Numbered from the stretch's first letter, positions 46,407 to 54,777 are shown. The stretch is DNA of 64,000 nucleotides from JL08 sp963765555 (GCA_963765555.1 CAVXWX010000004.1:186001-250000); one strand, 5' to 3'. Made by a program: numbers and translations. Notes: a model not told the origin generated them from the letters alone.

Positions 46407-47900
46407 ATGCTCGGGGCGGGGCCTGTCACGCTTGATGTGTTTGCGGCGCTGGTTGCCGGAGATGTCCCGTTGGATGTGCAGGGCGATGTGCGCGCGCGGT
46501 TGGCGGATGCGCGCCGTGTGGTTGATGCGGCCGCTGCGGGGGCCGCGCCGGTTTACGGGCTGAACACCGGATTGGGGGCCAATCTGGGCCACCGGATCGC
46601 ACCGGCGGATATTGCCGCGTTCCAGCATCAGTTGATCGCGGGGCGCGCGGTGGCCACAGGCGCGCCGTTACCGGAACGCACCGGGCGGGCGGTGCTGCTG
46701 GCGCGTATCCTGTCGGCTTGTGCGGGCCATTCGGGGATGTCGCTGCCGGTGTTTGATCATCTATGCGCGGTGTTTGGCGCGGGGCTGTCGCCTGTCGTGC
46801 CGCGGTATGGTTCGATCGGGGCGGGCGATCTGACCCAGAACGCGGTGTGGGCGCTGGCGCTTTTGGGGCAGGGGCAGATCTGGGTTGACGGTGTGCTGAC
46901 CGAGGCGGGCGCGGCGCTGGCCAAGGCCGGTTTGGCGGTGCCGGAATTGCAGCCCAAAGATGCGATGGCCCTGATCAATCATGGCGGGTTAAGTGCCGCT
47001 TTGGCCGCCGATGCGCTGTTTCAGGCGCGGTTGAACCTGCGCATGTCGCGGGCGGCAACGGTGATGTCTTATGCGGGGTACGGGGCCAATCGGGATATTT
47101 TTTCGCCGCAAATCAATGCCCTGCGGCGCGCGCCTGGGCAGGCCGAGGTGGCGGCGTGGTTTACCGCACAGATGCCAGAGGCCGAGACCACACCCCGCCG
47201 CATACAGGATGCATTAAGCTTTCGGGTGGTGGCCCCGGTCCTGGGCGCGGCGCAGGAGGCGTGCGCGCGGGCCGAGGCGATCTGGCAGGACGAGGCAAAC
47301 GGCACGTCGGACAGCCCTGTGGTGTTGGGTGCGCAGGCGATGGTGTCGACGCCGAATTTTCATGCGCCCGCGCTGGCGCTGGCGCTGGATCATGTGGCGC
47401 TGGCCATGGCCATGGTCGCCAATGGGGCGGTGCAGCGCATACAGCGGATGATGGCCCCCGATCTGACCGGATTGCCGAAATACCTCAGCCCTGTGGGCGG
47501 GGCATCGGCCGGACTGGTGCCGTTGCAGAAAACCGCCGCCGCGTTACTGGGAGATGTGCGCCGCCATGCGATGCCTGCCGCCCTTGATCCCGCGCCGGTG
47601 TCGGACGCGGTTGAGGATATGGCGGCGATGACGCCTGCTGCGGCGCTGAAACTGGGTGAGCAGGGGGTGCCGTTTGCGTTGCTGTGCGGGGCCGAGGCCG
47701 TGGTGGCGGCACAGGCGATGGACTTGCGCGGGGCGCTGCCTGCCGGTCTGGCGGGCGCATTGCATGCGGCGTTACGCGCCGAGGTGGCGATGGTGCAGGA
47801 AGACCGGCCTTTGGGCGGGGATGTTGACGTTGCGGCGCGTGTGCTGGCGCGCTTTTGTGCGCAAGAAACGGGTGAAAATGTGAAAATGGGGGCTACCTGA
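46407..47900 (+). CDS. aromatic amino acid lyase (HAL/PAL) homologue without canonical MIO triad
   Basis: A 497-residue protein of the histidine/phenylalanine ammonia-lyase superfamily. The catalytic Tyr-loop YGLNTGLG is at 50-57. At the site that normally reads GSxGASGDL and cyclises to the MIO cofactor, this protein reads GSIGAGDL (135-142): the Ser is missing and the loop is one residue shorter. Ergothionase, a family member that eliminates trimethylamine, is known to lack MIO, so a substrate with a good leaving group is possible here. It is 2 bases after the OCD-family gene and 63 before the Mo hydroxylase genes. Confidence 0.82.
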   Translation: MLGAGPVTLDVFAALVAGDVPLDVQGDVRARLADARRVVDAAAAGAAPVYGLNTGLGANLGHRIAPADIAAFQHQLIAGRAVATGAPLPERTGRAVLLARILSACAGHSGMSLPVFDHLCAVFGAGLSPVVPRYGSIGAGDLTQNAVWALALLGQGQIWVDGVLTEAGAALAKAGLAVPELQPKDAMALINHGGLSAALAADALFQARLNLRMSRAATVMSYAGYGANRDIFSPQINALRRAPGQAEVAAWFTAQMPEAETTPRRIQDALSFRVVAPVLGAAQEACARAEAIWQDEANGTSDSPVVLGAQAMVSTPNFHAPALALALDHVALAMAMVANGAVQRIQRMMAPDLTGLPKYLSPVGGASAGLVPLQKTAAALLGDVRRHAMPAALDPAPVSDAVEDMAAMTPAAALKLGEQGVPFALLCGAEAVVAAQAMDLRGALPAGLAGALHAALRAEVAMVQEDRPLGGDVDVAARVLARFCAQETGENVKMGAT

Positions 47901-47963
47901 GCCTTTGGTTTAAGCGTACAAAATTTTCAGCTAGACTGACACTGTAAGACGCAGGGGGACCCC

Positions 47964-48827
47964 ATGAAATTCGAACGACCGCAAAATTTGCAAGAGGCAT
48001 CGGAGATCCTGTCCAAGGAACAGGGCGTGACGCGTATTCTGGCGGGGGGCACCGATGTATTGGTGCAGCTGAAATCAGAAGTGGTTGAACCTGACCTGAT
48101 TGTTGATCTGAAACATCTGGACGGAATGCGCGCCATTGTCGAAGAAGACGGTGGATATCGCATCGGTGCGGCGGTTTCGGGCGCGCAACTGGGCGAACAT
48201 GCGGGTGTCAGCGCGATGTGGCCCGGTGTGGTCGAGGCGATGGAACTGATCGGATCGACGCAGGTGCAGGGGCGCGCCACGATGGCGGGCAACCTGTGCA
48301 ACGGTTCACCGGCTGCCGATAGTGTGCCCGCGATGTTTGCCGCCGATGCAACGGTGCGCATTCACGGGGTGAACGGTACGCGCGATGTGTCGGTGATGGA
48401 TATTCCCAAAGGCCCGAGCAAAACCAATCTGGAAAAGGGGGATATCATCACCTCTGTCTTCCTGCCGGCGCGGCCTGCGCGGGCGTCGGATGCGTATTTG
48501 CGCTTTATTCCGCGTACGGAAATGGACATTGCCGTGGCCTCTGCCGGGGTGAGCGTTGAACTTGACGGCGATGGCACCTGTATTGCGGCGCGGGTTGCGG
48601 TGGGGGCGGTGGCCCCGACAGTGTTGATGGTGCCCAAGGCGGGCGCGGCGCTGGTGGGGACCAAGCTGGACGATGCGGCCATTGCAAAGCTGGTGGCCGA
48701 GGTCGAAGCGGTGTGCACCCCGATCACCGACAAACGCGGCACCATCGAATTTCGGACAAAAACGGCAGGCGTGTTGGCAAAACGCGCCGCCCTGATCGCC
48801 TATGCGCGCGCGGGAGAGACATCATGA
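47964..48827 (+). CDS. molybdenum hydroxylase FAD subunit
   Basis: Medium (FAD) subunit of a xanthine-dehydrogenase/CoxM-type enzyme, 287 residues. FAD-binding motifs are ILAGGTDVLVQLKSE near residue 27-41 and TMAGNLCNGSPAADSVPA near 108-125; the C-terminal CO-dehydrogenase flavoprotein domain follows. AGGGGGACC-like sequence precedes the ATG. Its stop overlaps the start of the iron-sulfur subunit gene (ATGA). Order FAD, FeS, Mo subunit is the usual M-S-L order. Confidence 0.93.
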   Translation: MKFERPQNLQEASEILSKEQGVTRILAGGTDVLVQLKSEVVEPDLIVDLKHLDGMRAIVEEDGGYRIGAAVSGAQLGEHAGVSAMWPGVVEAMELIGSTQVQGRATMAGNLCNGSPAADSVPAMFAADATVRIHGVNGTRDVSVMDIPKGPSKTNLEKGDIITSVFLPARPARASDAYLRFIPRTEMDIAVASAGVSVELDGDGTCIAARVAVGAVAPTVLMVPKAGAALVGTKLDDAAIAKLVAEVEAVCTPITDKRGTIEFRTKTAGVLAKRAALIAYARAGETS

Positions 48828-49300
48828 AAAATTTCCACGTATCCACAACCGTCAACGGGGACGAGGCCGAATTTATCTGCGCGCCGGATGAAACGCTGCT
48901 GGACGCGTTGCGCGACCGTTTGAACCTGACGGGGGCCAAGGAAGGCTGCGGCACGGGTGATTGCGGGGCCTGCAGCGTGATGCTGAATGGCCGTTTGGTG
49001 TGTTCCTGCCTTGTGCTGGGGGCCGAGGCCGACGGGGCCGAAATAGAAACCATCGAAGGTATGGCCGACGGCGACAACCTGCATGTTTTGCAGCGGGTCT
49101 TCATTGAAAAGGCGGCGTTGCAATGCGGTGTCTGCACGCCGGGTATTCTGGTTGCGGCCAAGGCATTGCTGGCCAAGAACCCCGACCCGAGCGAAACCGA
49201 AATCCGGTACTGGCTGGCGGGCAACCTGTGCCGCTGCACCGGTTATGACAAGATCATCAAGGCGGTCCAGATCGCTGCAGCAGAGATGAGGAGCGCGTAA
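48824..49300 (+). CDS. molybdenum hydroxylase [2Fe-2S] subunit
   Basis: Small iron-sulfur subunit, 158 residues. The plant-type ferredoxin cluster is bound by GCGTGDCGACSVMLNG (about 42-57) with a later LVCSC, and the second cluster by CGVCTPGI and LCRCTGYDKI near the C-terminus. The start at 48824 overlaps the FAD subunit stop. Electrons would pass from molybdenum through both clusters to FAD. Confidence 0.95.
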   Translation: MKNFHVSTTVNGDEAEFICAPDETLLDALRDRLNLTGAKEGCGTGDCGACSVMLNGRLVCSCLVLGAEADGAEIETIEGMADGDNLHVLQRVFIEKAALQCGVCTPGILVAAKALLAKNPDPSETEIRYWLAGNLCRCTGYDKIIKAVQIAAAEMRSA

Positions 49301-49301
49301 C

Positions 49302-51545
49302 ATGGCCTATGACGCACAAAACCAGCGCGAATTCAAAATCGTCGGCACGCGGGTTAAACGCCCCGATGGTATCGACAAGGTCACGGGCAAGGCGCTGTAT
49401 GGCGCGGATATGTATGCGCCCGGTATGCTGTACGGGCGCATTTTGCGCAGCCCGCACGCCCATGCGCGCATCGTGTCTATTGATGCATCGGCGGCTTTGG
49501 CGCTGAAGGGCGTCAAGGCGGTTGTGACCCATGCCGATCTGACGCGTCCCGATGACGAATATCTGGCGGATATTGCAGACAATTGTCTGGCGCGTGACAA
49601 GGCGCTGTATGACGGGCACGCGGTGGCGGCGGTTGCCGCCGTAGACCGGTCTGTGGCCAAGGCGGCGATCCGTCTGATCAAGGTCGAATACGAAATATTG
49701 CCCCACGTCACCGATGTGGTCGAGGCGATGAAGCCCGGTGCGCCGGTCGTGCAAGAGGGGCGGGCGGACGAATCCGTGGGCAAGGACATGTCGCAGAACG
49801 TGACCAGCCATTTCGAATTCGGGCATGGCGATCTGGAGGCCGGATTTGCCAAGGCCGACAAGATTATCGAGCGTACGTTCAAAACGGCGGCCACGCATCA
49901 GGGCTATATCGAACCCCATGCGTGCCTTGCATCCCTTGGGCCGGACGGACGGGGCGATTTGTGGTGCTGTACCCAAGGCCAGTTCATGGTCCGCTCGGTC
50001 TGTGCGCCTTTGTTGGGCATGGAAGCCAGCCAGTTGAAGGTGACGGCATCGGAAATCGGTGGCGGGTTTGGCGGCAAGACAACCGTGTTTATCGAACCTG
50101 TGGCGCTGGCGCTGTCCCGCAAATCGGGCAAGCCGGTGAAAATCGTCATGACGCGCGAAGAAGTGTTTCGCGCCACCGGGCCAACCGTTTCATCGTCAAC
50201 CGATGTGAAAATCGGCATGACCAAGGATGGCCGGATCACCGCCGGGCAGGCCAAGCTGCATTATCAGGGCGGTGCGTTTCCCTGCGGAACCGTTGAATTC
50301 GGGGCGCAATCGGCCTTTGCCGCCTATGATCTGGACGCGGTGCAAACGCTGGGCTGGAACGTCATGACAAACCGCCCCAAAGAGGTGGCCTATCGCGCGC
50401 CCGGCGCGCCGATGGCGATTTATGCGGTGGAAAGCGTGGTGGACGAGCTGTGTCAGGATTTGGGTCTTGATCCGCTGGATGTGCGCCTGAAAAACGCGGC
50501 CCGCAAGGGGACGCTGTCGTCTTACGGCCCCACCTTTAACGAGATCGGGCTGGTTGCGACGCTGGAAGCCGCCAAGGCACACCCGCATTACACCGCCCCC
50601 TTGGGCGAAAATCAGGGGCGCGGGCTGTCTTGCGGGTTCTGGTTCAACTTTGGCGGCAACACCTGTGTGTCGCTGAACATCGATTCCGATGGCACGATCA
50701 GCGTGGTCGAAGGCAACCCCGATATCGGCGGATCGCGCGCATCGATTTCGATGATGGCGGCGGAAGAGCTGGGCGTACCGCTGGACAAGGTGCGCACGGT
50801 GATCACCGATACAAATTCGATCGGGTACAATGATGTGACCGACGGCAGCCGCGTGACCTTTGCGGTGGGGCTGGCCACGATCAAGGCGGCCCGCGCCGCG
50901 ATTGATGAAATGTGCGCCCGTGTCGCCAAAATCTGGGGCATCGACGAAGAGGCGGTGATCTGGGAAGACGGTGCCGCCAAACCGTCGGGCCCCAATGCCG
51001 GTGATTTCGAGCCGATGACACTGGCCGAGATTGCGGCGATTTCCGACAATACCGGCGGTCCGATTGCGGGCCATCACGAGGTGAACGCCGATGGCGCGGG
51101 CGTCAGTTTTGGCGTGCATCTGGTGGATACCGAAGTGGACCCCGAAACCGGCACCACCAAGGTTGTGCGCTATACGATTTTTCAGGATGCGGGCAAGGCG
51201 GTGCATCCCGACTATGTCGAAGGCCAGATGCAGGGCGGCGCGGTGCAGGGCATCGGCTGGGCGCTGAACGAAGAATATATCTATGGCGAAGACGGGCGTC
51301 TGCAAAATCCGGGCTTTCTGGATTACCGCGTTCCTGTGGCGTCTGATTTGCCGTCGATTGAAACGGTTATTCTGGAAATTCCCAATCCGGGGCACCCTTA
51401 TGGGGTGCGCGGTGTCGGGGAAACGCCGATTGTGCCGCCGCTGGCCGCGATTGCAAACGCGGTGTCGCGTGCCACCGGCGTGCGCATGACCGAACTGCCG
51501 ATGTCGCCGCCCAAACTGCTAAAGGCGATGTCAGACAGGGGCTAG
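49302..51545 (+). CDS. molybdenum hydroxylase large (Mo) subunit
   Basis: Molybdopterin-binding subunit of 747 residues. GGGFGGKT at 253-260 contacts the cofactor; the active-site loop is AYRAPGAP at 363-370, not the Cys-containing AYxCSFR of true CO dehydrogenase; the catalytic Glu is in GVGETPIVPP near 708. Family enzymes hydroxylate heteroaromatic rings or aldehydes with water as oxygen source. The substrate is unknown; context suggests a product of the upstream lyase. A modABC importer lies 12 kb upstream. Confidence 0.93.
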   Translation: MAYDAQNQREFKIVGTRVKRPDGIDKVTGKALYGADMYAPGMLYGRILRSPHAHARIVSIDASAALALKGVKAVVTHADLTRPDDEYLADIADNCLARDKALYDGHAVAAVAAVDRSVAKAAIRLIKVEYEILPHVTDVVEAMKPGAPVVQEGRADESVGKDMSQNVTSHFEFGHGDLEAGFAKADKIIERTFKTAATHQGYIEPHACLASLGPDGRGDLWCCTQGQFMVRSVCAPLLGMEASQLKVTASEIGGGFGGKTTVFIEPVALALSRKSGKPVKIVMTREEVFRATGPTVSSSTDVKIGMTKDGRITAGQAKLHYQGGAFPCGTVEFGAQSAFAAYDLDAVQTLGWNVMTNRPKEVAYRAPGAPMAIYAVESVVDELCQDLGLDPLDVRLKNAARKGTLSSYGPTFNEIGLVATLEAAKAHPHYTAPLGENQGRGLSCGFWFNFGGNTCVSLNIDSDGTISVVEGNPDIGGSRASISMMAAEELGVPLDKVRTVITDTNSIGYNDVTDGSRVTFAVGLATIKAARAAIDEMCARVAKIWGIDEEAVIWEDGAAKPSGPNAGDFEPMTLAEIAAISDNTGGPIAGHHEVNADGAGVSFGVHLVDTEVDPETGTTKVVRYTIFQDAGKAVHPDYVEGQMQGGAVQGIGWALNEEYIYGEDGRLQNPGFLDYRVPVASDLPSIETVILEIPNPGHPYGVRGVGETPIVPPLAAIANAVSRATGVRMTELPMSPPKLLKAMSDRG

Positions 51546-51547
51546 GA

Positions 51548-51793
51548 ATGGTTCAGGTCAAACTTTGGGGATCTTTGCGCAGCCTGGCGGACGGTCAGGC
51601 TGTGGTCGAGGTTGAGGCCAGGAACTTTAAGGAACTGCTGGATCAGTTGGTCAAAATACATCCCGCGCTTGAACCGCAAATCAAGCGTGGGGTGTCATTG
51701 GCGCTGGACGGGGTGATTTACCGCGATGCGTGGTTTACGCCCTTGTCGGACGAGAACGAGATTGTGTTGCTGCCCTATATGGTGGGCGGATAG
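51548..51793 (+). CDS. MoaD/ThiS-like small sulfur carrier
   Basis: An 81-residue ubiquitin-fold protein that starts 2 bases after the Mo subunit gene. The C-terminal tail LPYMVGG ends in the Gly-Gly needed for thiocarboxylate formation, and VKLWGSLRSLAD resembles the MoaD N-terminus. Being tied to a Mo hydroxylase, it may serve molybdopterin synthesis or a dedicated sulfuration step. No MoaE or MoeB partner is next to it. Confidence 0.85.
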   Translation: MVQVKLWGSLRSLADGQAVVEVEARNFKELLDQLVKIHPALEPQIKRGVSLALDGVIYRDAWFTPLSDENEIVLLPYMVGG

Positions 51794-51809
51794 GGCAGGC
51801 GCCGCCGGG

Positions 51810-52814
51810 TCAGGACCGCATCAGCAGGCGTTCGCGGTTGAAGATGTAAAAGCCGGTTGCGACGATAACGACGGTTCCAAGCACCGTCCACATATCGGGG
51901 AAATGCCCGAAAATGATCCATCCGTAAAACGTGCTCCAGATGATCAGGGTGTATTGCACGGGCGCGACGACCACGGTCATCCCGACTTCAAGCGCTTTGA
52001 CGAACAGCAGTTCCGCCAGGGCGGCAAATCCGGCGACGCCGATCATCAAGAGGATCTGGTTCAGGGTGTCCGGCGTTGTCCAGAAGAAGGGCAGGGGCAC
52101 GGTCAGCACCACGATGCTGACGAAAGCCGTATAGGCGATGGTGGTGGCAACACCGTCCTGCACGACCAGATTGCGTGACAAAACCTGCCGCACGGCAAAG
52201 CAGGTTGCGGCCAGCACCACCATCAGCATCGCGGGGTGGAACGTTCCAAACCCCGGGCGGATGATGATCAGGGTGCCGATAAAGCCAACGATCACCGCGC
52301 TCCAGCGGCGGATGCCAACGGGTTCACCCAGAAACAATGCGCCCATCGCCGTGACCATGATCGGAGCGACAAAACACACCGCCACCGCATCCGCCAGCGG
52401 GACAAAGCGCAATCCGAACACGAAGAACGTGGCCGTCAGCAAGGCCAGAACGCCCCGAATGACCTGAAGAGGTACATTGCTGGAGCGCAGAATCTCGGTG
52501 CCTTTCATGGCCAGTAGAATGACAGCCCCGAGCAACAGCCCCATTTGACGGGTCCACGCGATTTGCATCGGGTGAAAGGTTTCTGTCAGCACCTTGACCT
52601 GTGCGTCGGACGCGGCCACCAGAAAAAACGCGAGCGACATGTAAGCCATGCCCAGAACACCGTCTGGCACGCCCCTGAACAGGGTTCTGTTGTTTTGTGG
52701 GCTGGTATTCGCGCGTACGCCGTTGACGTAAAAACCGGGATTGGTGGACGGGCTTGCAACCACGCGGGCGGGCGCATCGGATTTCTGCGCGTCATGATCG
52801 CCTGTTGGTTGCAT
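51810..52814 (-). CDS. EamA/DMT-superfamily transporter
   Basis: Ten-helix inner-membrane protein of the drug/metabolite transporter group, 334 residues, with two EamA repeats. After a polar leader of about 50 residues the first repeat starts MAYMSLAFFLVAASDAQ; the second ends with TFYGWIIFGHFPDMWTVLGT. The leader may be over-extended; a start at an internal Met near the first helix is possible. It converges with the MoaD-like gene. Substrate unknown. Confidence 0.88.
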   Translation of the reverse strand: MQPTGDHDAQKSDAPARVVASPSTNPGFYVNGVRANTSPQNNRTLFRGVPDGVLGMAYMSLAFFLVAASDAQVKVLTETFHPMQIAWTRQMGLLLGAVILLAMKGTEILRSSNVPLQVIRGVLALLTATFFVFGLRFVPLADAVAVCFVAPIMVTAMGALFLGEPVGIRRWSAVIVGFIGTLIIIRPGFGTFHPAMLMVVLAATCFAVRQVLSRNLVVQDGVATTIAYTAFVSIVVLTVPLPFFWTTPDTLNQILLMIGVAGFAALAELLFVKALEVGMTVVVAPVQYTLIIWSTFYGWIIFGHFPDMWTVLGTVVIVATGFYIFNRERLLMRS

Positions 52815-52884
52815 TTATTTCCTGTAATACACTTCTACCGAATGGTTCATGCCGTTTGTCCTACAAATTCCGTCGTTTAGCAAC

Positions 52885-52905
52885 TTGGTAAACACAGTTT
52901 ACAAA
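52885..52905. promoter_or_regulatory. palindrome upstream of GNAT-like gene
   Basis: GTAAAC-ACA-GTTTAC (52888-52902) is a perfect inverted repeat, and TT/AA outside it extend the symmetry after one mismatch. It lies between the divergent DMT and GNAT-like genes and is a candidate operator. Confidence 0.45.
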
Positions 52906-52958
52906 AAACTTTCTGCGAACAGGGATGACGATTGTGCCTCACAGCCTTTGTGCTATCA

Positions 52959-53630
52959 ATGCCACAGGTGTGGGAGCTGAACTTGGAATTGAGTATTTCG
53001 AGGCGTATTGTCCAAGCGACAGATACGGTACGAAATGCGGGGTATGACGTGTACCAACCGCATTGTGCCGAGGATGTTCTGGATCTGGTGCGCCGAACTG
53101 GACGAAAATATCAGACGCCAATGCTGTCTGTGGCACGGAATGATTTTACCGACGCAGAAGCCATCTGGCTGTTTCTGATGCATGGGGACAAGGTTATTGG
53201 CGGCTTTGCGTCAAAAACCGTTGATCTGAGAAACGAAAGTTTTGAAGATTACCTGCGGCGGACCAGCAAACATCAGTACAACCGCAACGAAGACCCGATT
53301 GAACGGGTGTCGCCTGTCATGAACAAGATGATTTATGGCCGCCATGCCTATCTGGGCGAGTTGGAGTTGCATGAATCCTATCGCGGCAAGCGCAGTGTCG
53401 TATCGGCCTTTGCCAAGATCGTGATGGGGATTACGTTTCTGCGCTGGCCCGAGATCAATTGCGCCTATGCGTTTATTGCCGAACATCACCGGCGGCTGAC
53501 CTATGATTACGGGTTCTGTTGTTCGATGCTGAACCCGATCACATGGAAAGACCCGGTACCGGACGGGCGCCGCAGCGATCACACGCTGGCATTGATCACG
53601 CGGGACCAGTTCTTTGACGAATGGCGCTAA
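52959..53630 (+). CDS. GNAT-like protein of unknown function
   Basis: About 223 residues; I use the ATG at 52959 (MPQVWELNLEL), but a TTG at 52932 or a later TTG near 52985 is possible. No full family is recognised. The centre carries LGELELHESYRGKRSVV, which resembles the acetyl-CoA-binding motif A of GNAT enzymes, and ends with AYAFIAEHHRRLTYDYGF, like motif B. Relatives with this fold include acyl-homoserine-lactone synthases, but no signature residues of those are seen. It converges on the XRE regulator gene with a 4-base overlap. Confidence 0.6.
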   Translation: MPQVWELNLELSISRRIVQATDTVRNAGYDVYQPHCAEDVLDLVRRTGRKYQTPMLSVARNDFTDAEAIWLFLMHGDKVIGGFASKTVDLRNESFEDYLRRTSKHQYNRNEDPIERVSPVMNKMIYGRHAYLGELELHESYRGKRSVVSAFAKIVMGITFLRWPEINCAYAFIAEHHRRLTYDYGFCCSMLNPITWKDPVPDGRRSDHTLALITRDQFFDEWR

Positions 53631-54355
53631 AGCGACAGTTGTTCCGCGTGCAGCAATGTCACATCGCCGACACCCTTCATCTTGACGCGGCGGATCAGGC
53701 GGCGATAGCGCACTGTGACCTTTTTGCCGTCAATCATGCCTTCAAAGGTCACATCATCAAACGGGAACGATTCCTGGCTGACCCGCAGATGCGCCGCCTT
53801 TACGTTATCCAGAATGGTTGAATTGAATGTCGTCAACCGGCGTTCAAAATGGTTTTCGTCCTGAATTTCCAGCAGGCGTGTCGACAGGCTGACAGGGCCA
53901 AGCTTGAGAGGCTTGGGAATATTTTCTTCGGGCGTCATCGGTTGATAGATGTCGACGGCCTGACAAATCCCGTCAAGATCGGAAATCTCGCCGCCCTGTT
54001 CATCGACCCAATCCATCACGTCCTGCCCGCGCAGACGGCCATATTTTTCAAGAATATGCATGCGCACAAACTGCGTGACCGACGGTGCAAAGCTTTTGGG
54101 CAGGTCCGGGATCATCGGATCCGGCTGGATCGACAGGATCGTGTTGTCGCGCGAAAAGTACTTGTGCGGTATGTTGAACGCACAGCAAATCGCATCAATG
54201 GTTTTCCACGGCAGGTCCTGCCCCTTGTTCAGCTGCTTGTTCAGCGTGCCGAATTTCAGGCCGGCATGGGCGGCAAATTGCGGCCGGCTCAACCCAAGGG
54301 TTTCGCGGATACGCTCCGCTTTTTCAGCGGGAGTTATTTCTGGCGGTTCAATCAT
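53627..54355 (-). CDS. XRE-family transcriptional regulator
   Basis: A 242-residue DNA-binding protein. A Cro/C1-type helix-turn-helix occupies about residues 10-58, with RETLGLSRPQFAAHAGLKFG. The C-terminal ~170 residues are a different domain with no motif I recognise. The ATG at 54355 has no ribosome-binding site and lies 6 bases past a -10 box, so the mRNA may be leaderless. Two palindromes (54363-54378 and 54385-54400) overlap its promoter, which suggests autorepression. The protein is larger than a typical phage repressor. Confidence 0.85.
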   Translation of the reverse strand: MIEPPEITPAEKAERIRETLGLSRPQFAAHAGLKFGTLNKQLNKGQDLPWKTIDAICCAFNIPHKYFSRDNTILSIQPDPMIPDLPKSFAPSVTQFVRMHILEKYGRLRGQDVMDWVDEQGGEISDLDGICQAVDIYQPMTPEENIPKPLKLGPVSLSTRLLEIQDENHFERRLTTFNSTILDNVKAAHLRVSQESFPFDDVTFEGMIDGKKVTVRYRRLIRRVKMKGVGDVTLLHAEQLSL

Positions 54356-54362
54356 TCCGTTA

Positions 54363-54378
54363 GTGTACAATTTTACAC
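54363..54378. promoter_or_regulatory. operator-like site 2
   Basis: GTGTACAATTTTACAC: arms GTGTA and TACAC with a 6-base spacer. It covers the -10 box (TACACT, 54367-54362 on the minus strand) of the XRE gene and lies 8 bases from its start codon. Confidence 0.6.
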
Positions 54379-54384
54379 CTATGC

Positions 54385-54400
54385 GTGTCAAGCTTGACAC
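54385..54400. promoter_or_regulatory. operator-like site 1, perfect palindrome
   Basis: GTGTCAAGCTTGACAC, symmetric over all 16 bases. It provides TTGACA on both strands: on the minus strand this is 18 bases from TACACT (XRE promoter), on the plus strand 16 bases from TAACAA. It looks like a shared divergent promoter/operator. Confidence 0.65.
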
Positions 54401-54477
54401 CTAGCGCGAATCCAGTAACAACGATGGCGTGTACCTGAGGTGGGTCAGGGCCGCGCTGCTAGAGTCTCATAGCATCC

Positions 54478-54541
54478 GAGAGGGGAAGGTGAGAAGGTTT
54501 GTTGCCTGTTCATTTTCATTAGTACCTCATTTTCCCCTCTC
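54478..54541 (+). ncRNA. candidate structured RNA stem-loop
   Basis: The arms at 54478-54493 and 54526-54541 pair over 16 positions in plus-strand RNA: 14 Watson-Crick pairs and two G-U wobbles. On the minus strand the same two positions would be A-C mismatches, so a rightward transcript is implied. The loop is 32 bases. A promoter-like pair begins at 54394. No protein frame covers it. Confidence 0.45.
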
Positions 54542-54715
54542 ACTGCTCGCGGCGCCTCGTTTTCGGTGACCACAATATATCGTGCATTGAAGGTGGAGAA
54601 TCACATGTTGTATTGGCTCTGAGACGGTTTGACGTCATCAAATTTATCCCAGCTGGCGAGTTGCCGTCCCGGAACGGGCGGCTAAGTGGTTAAAACTTAG
54701 AGTAATTCTAGCATT

Positions 54716-54733
54716 GGTGTAAATTTGTACACC
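54716..54733. promoter_or_regulatory. operator-like site 3
   Basis: GGTGTAAATTTGTACACC: arms GGTGTA and TACACC. It is close in sequence to site 2 by the XRE gene and lies 14 bases upstream of the -35 box of a rightward promoter. Confidence 0.6.
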
Positions 54734-54747
54734 TAGAAGTTTCCTTA

Positions 54748-54777
54748 TTGACACCTGACGCGCAATTGTGTCATAAG
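54748..54777 (+). promoter_or_regulatory. sigma-70-like promoter
   Basis: TTGACA at 54748, 18 bases, then CATAAG at 54772. TGACAC and GTGTCA (54749 and 54768) form an inverted repeat over the two boxes. It would drive the 63-residue frame at 54848. Confidence 0.5.

Noticed and set aside
50196..51395. 399-codon minus-strand frame opposite the Mo subunit gene
   Set aside because: Antisense shadow of a conserved hydroxylase.
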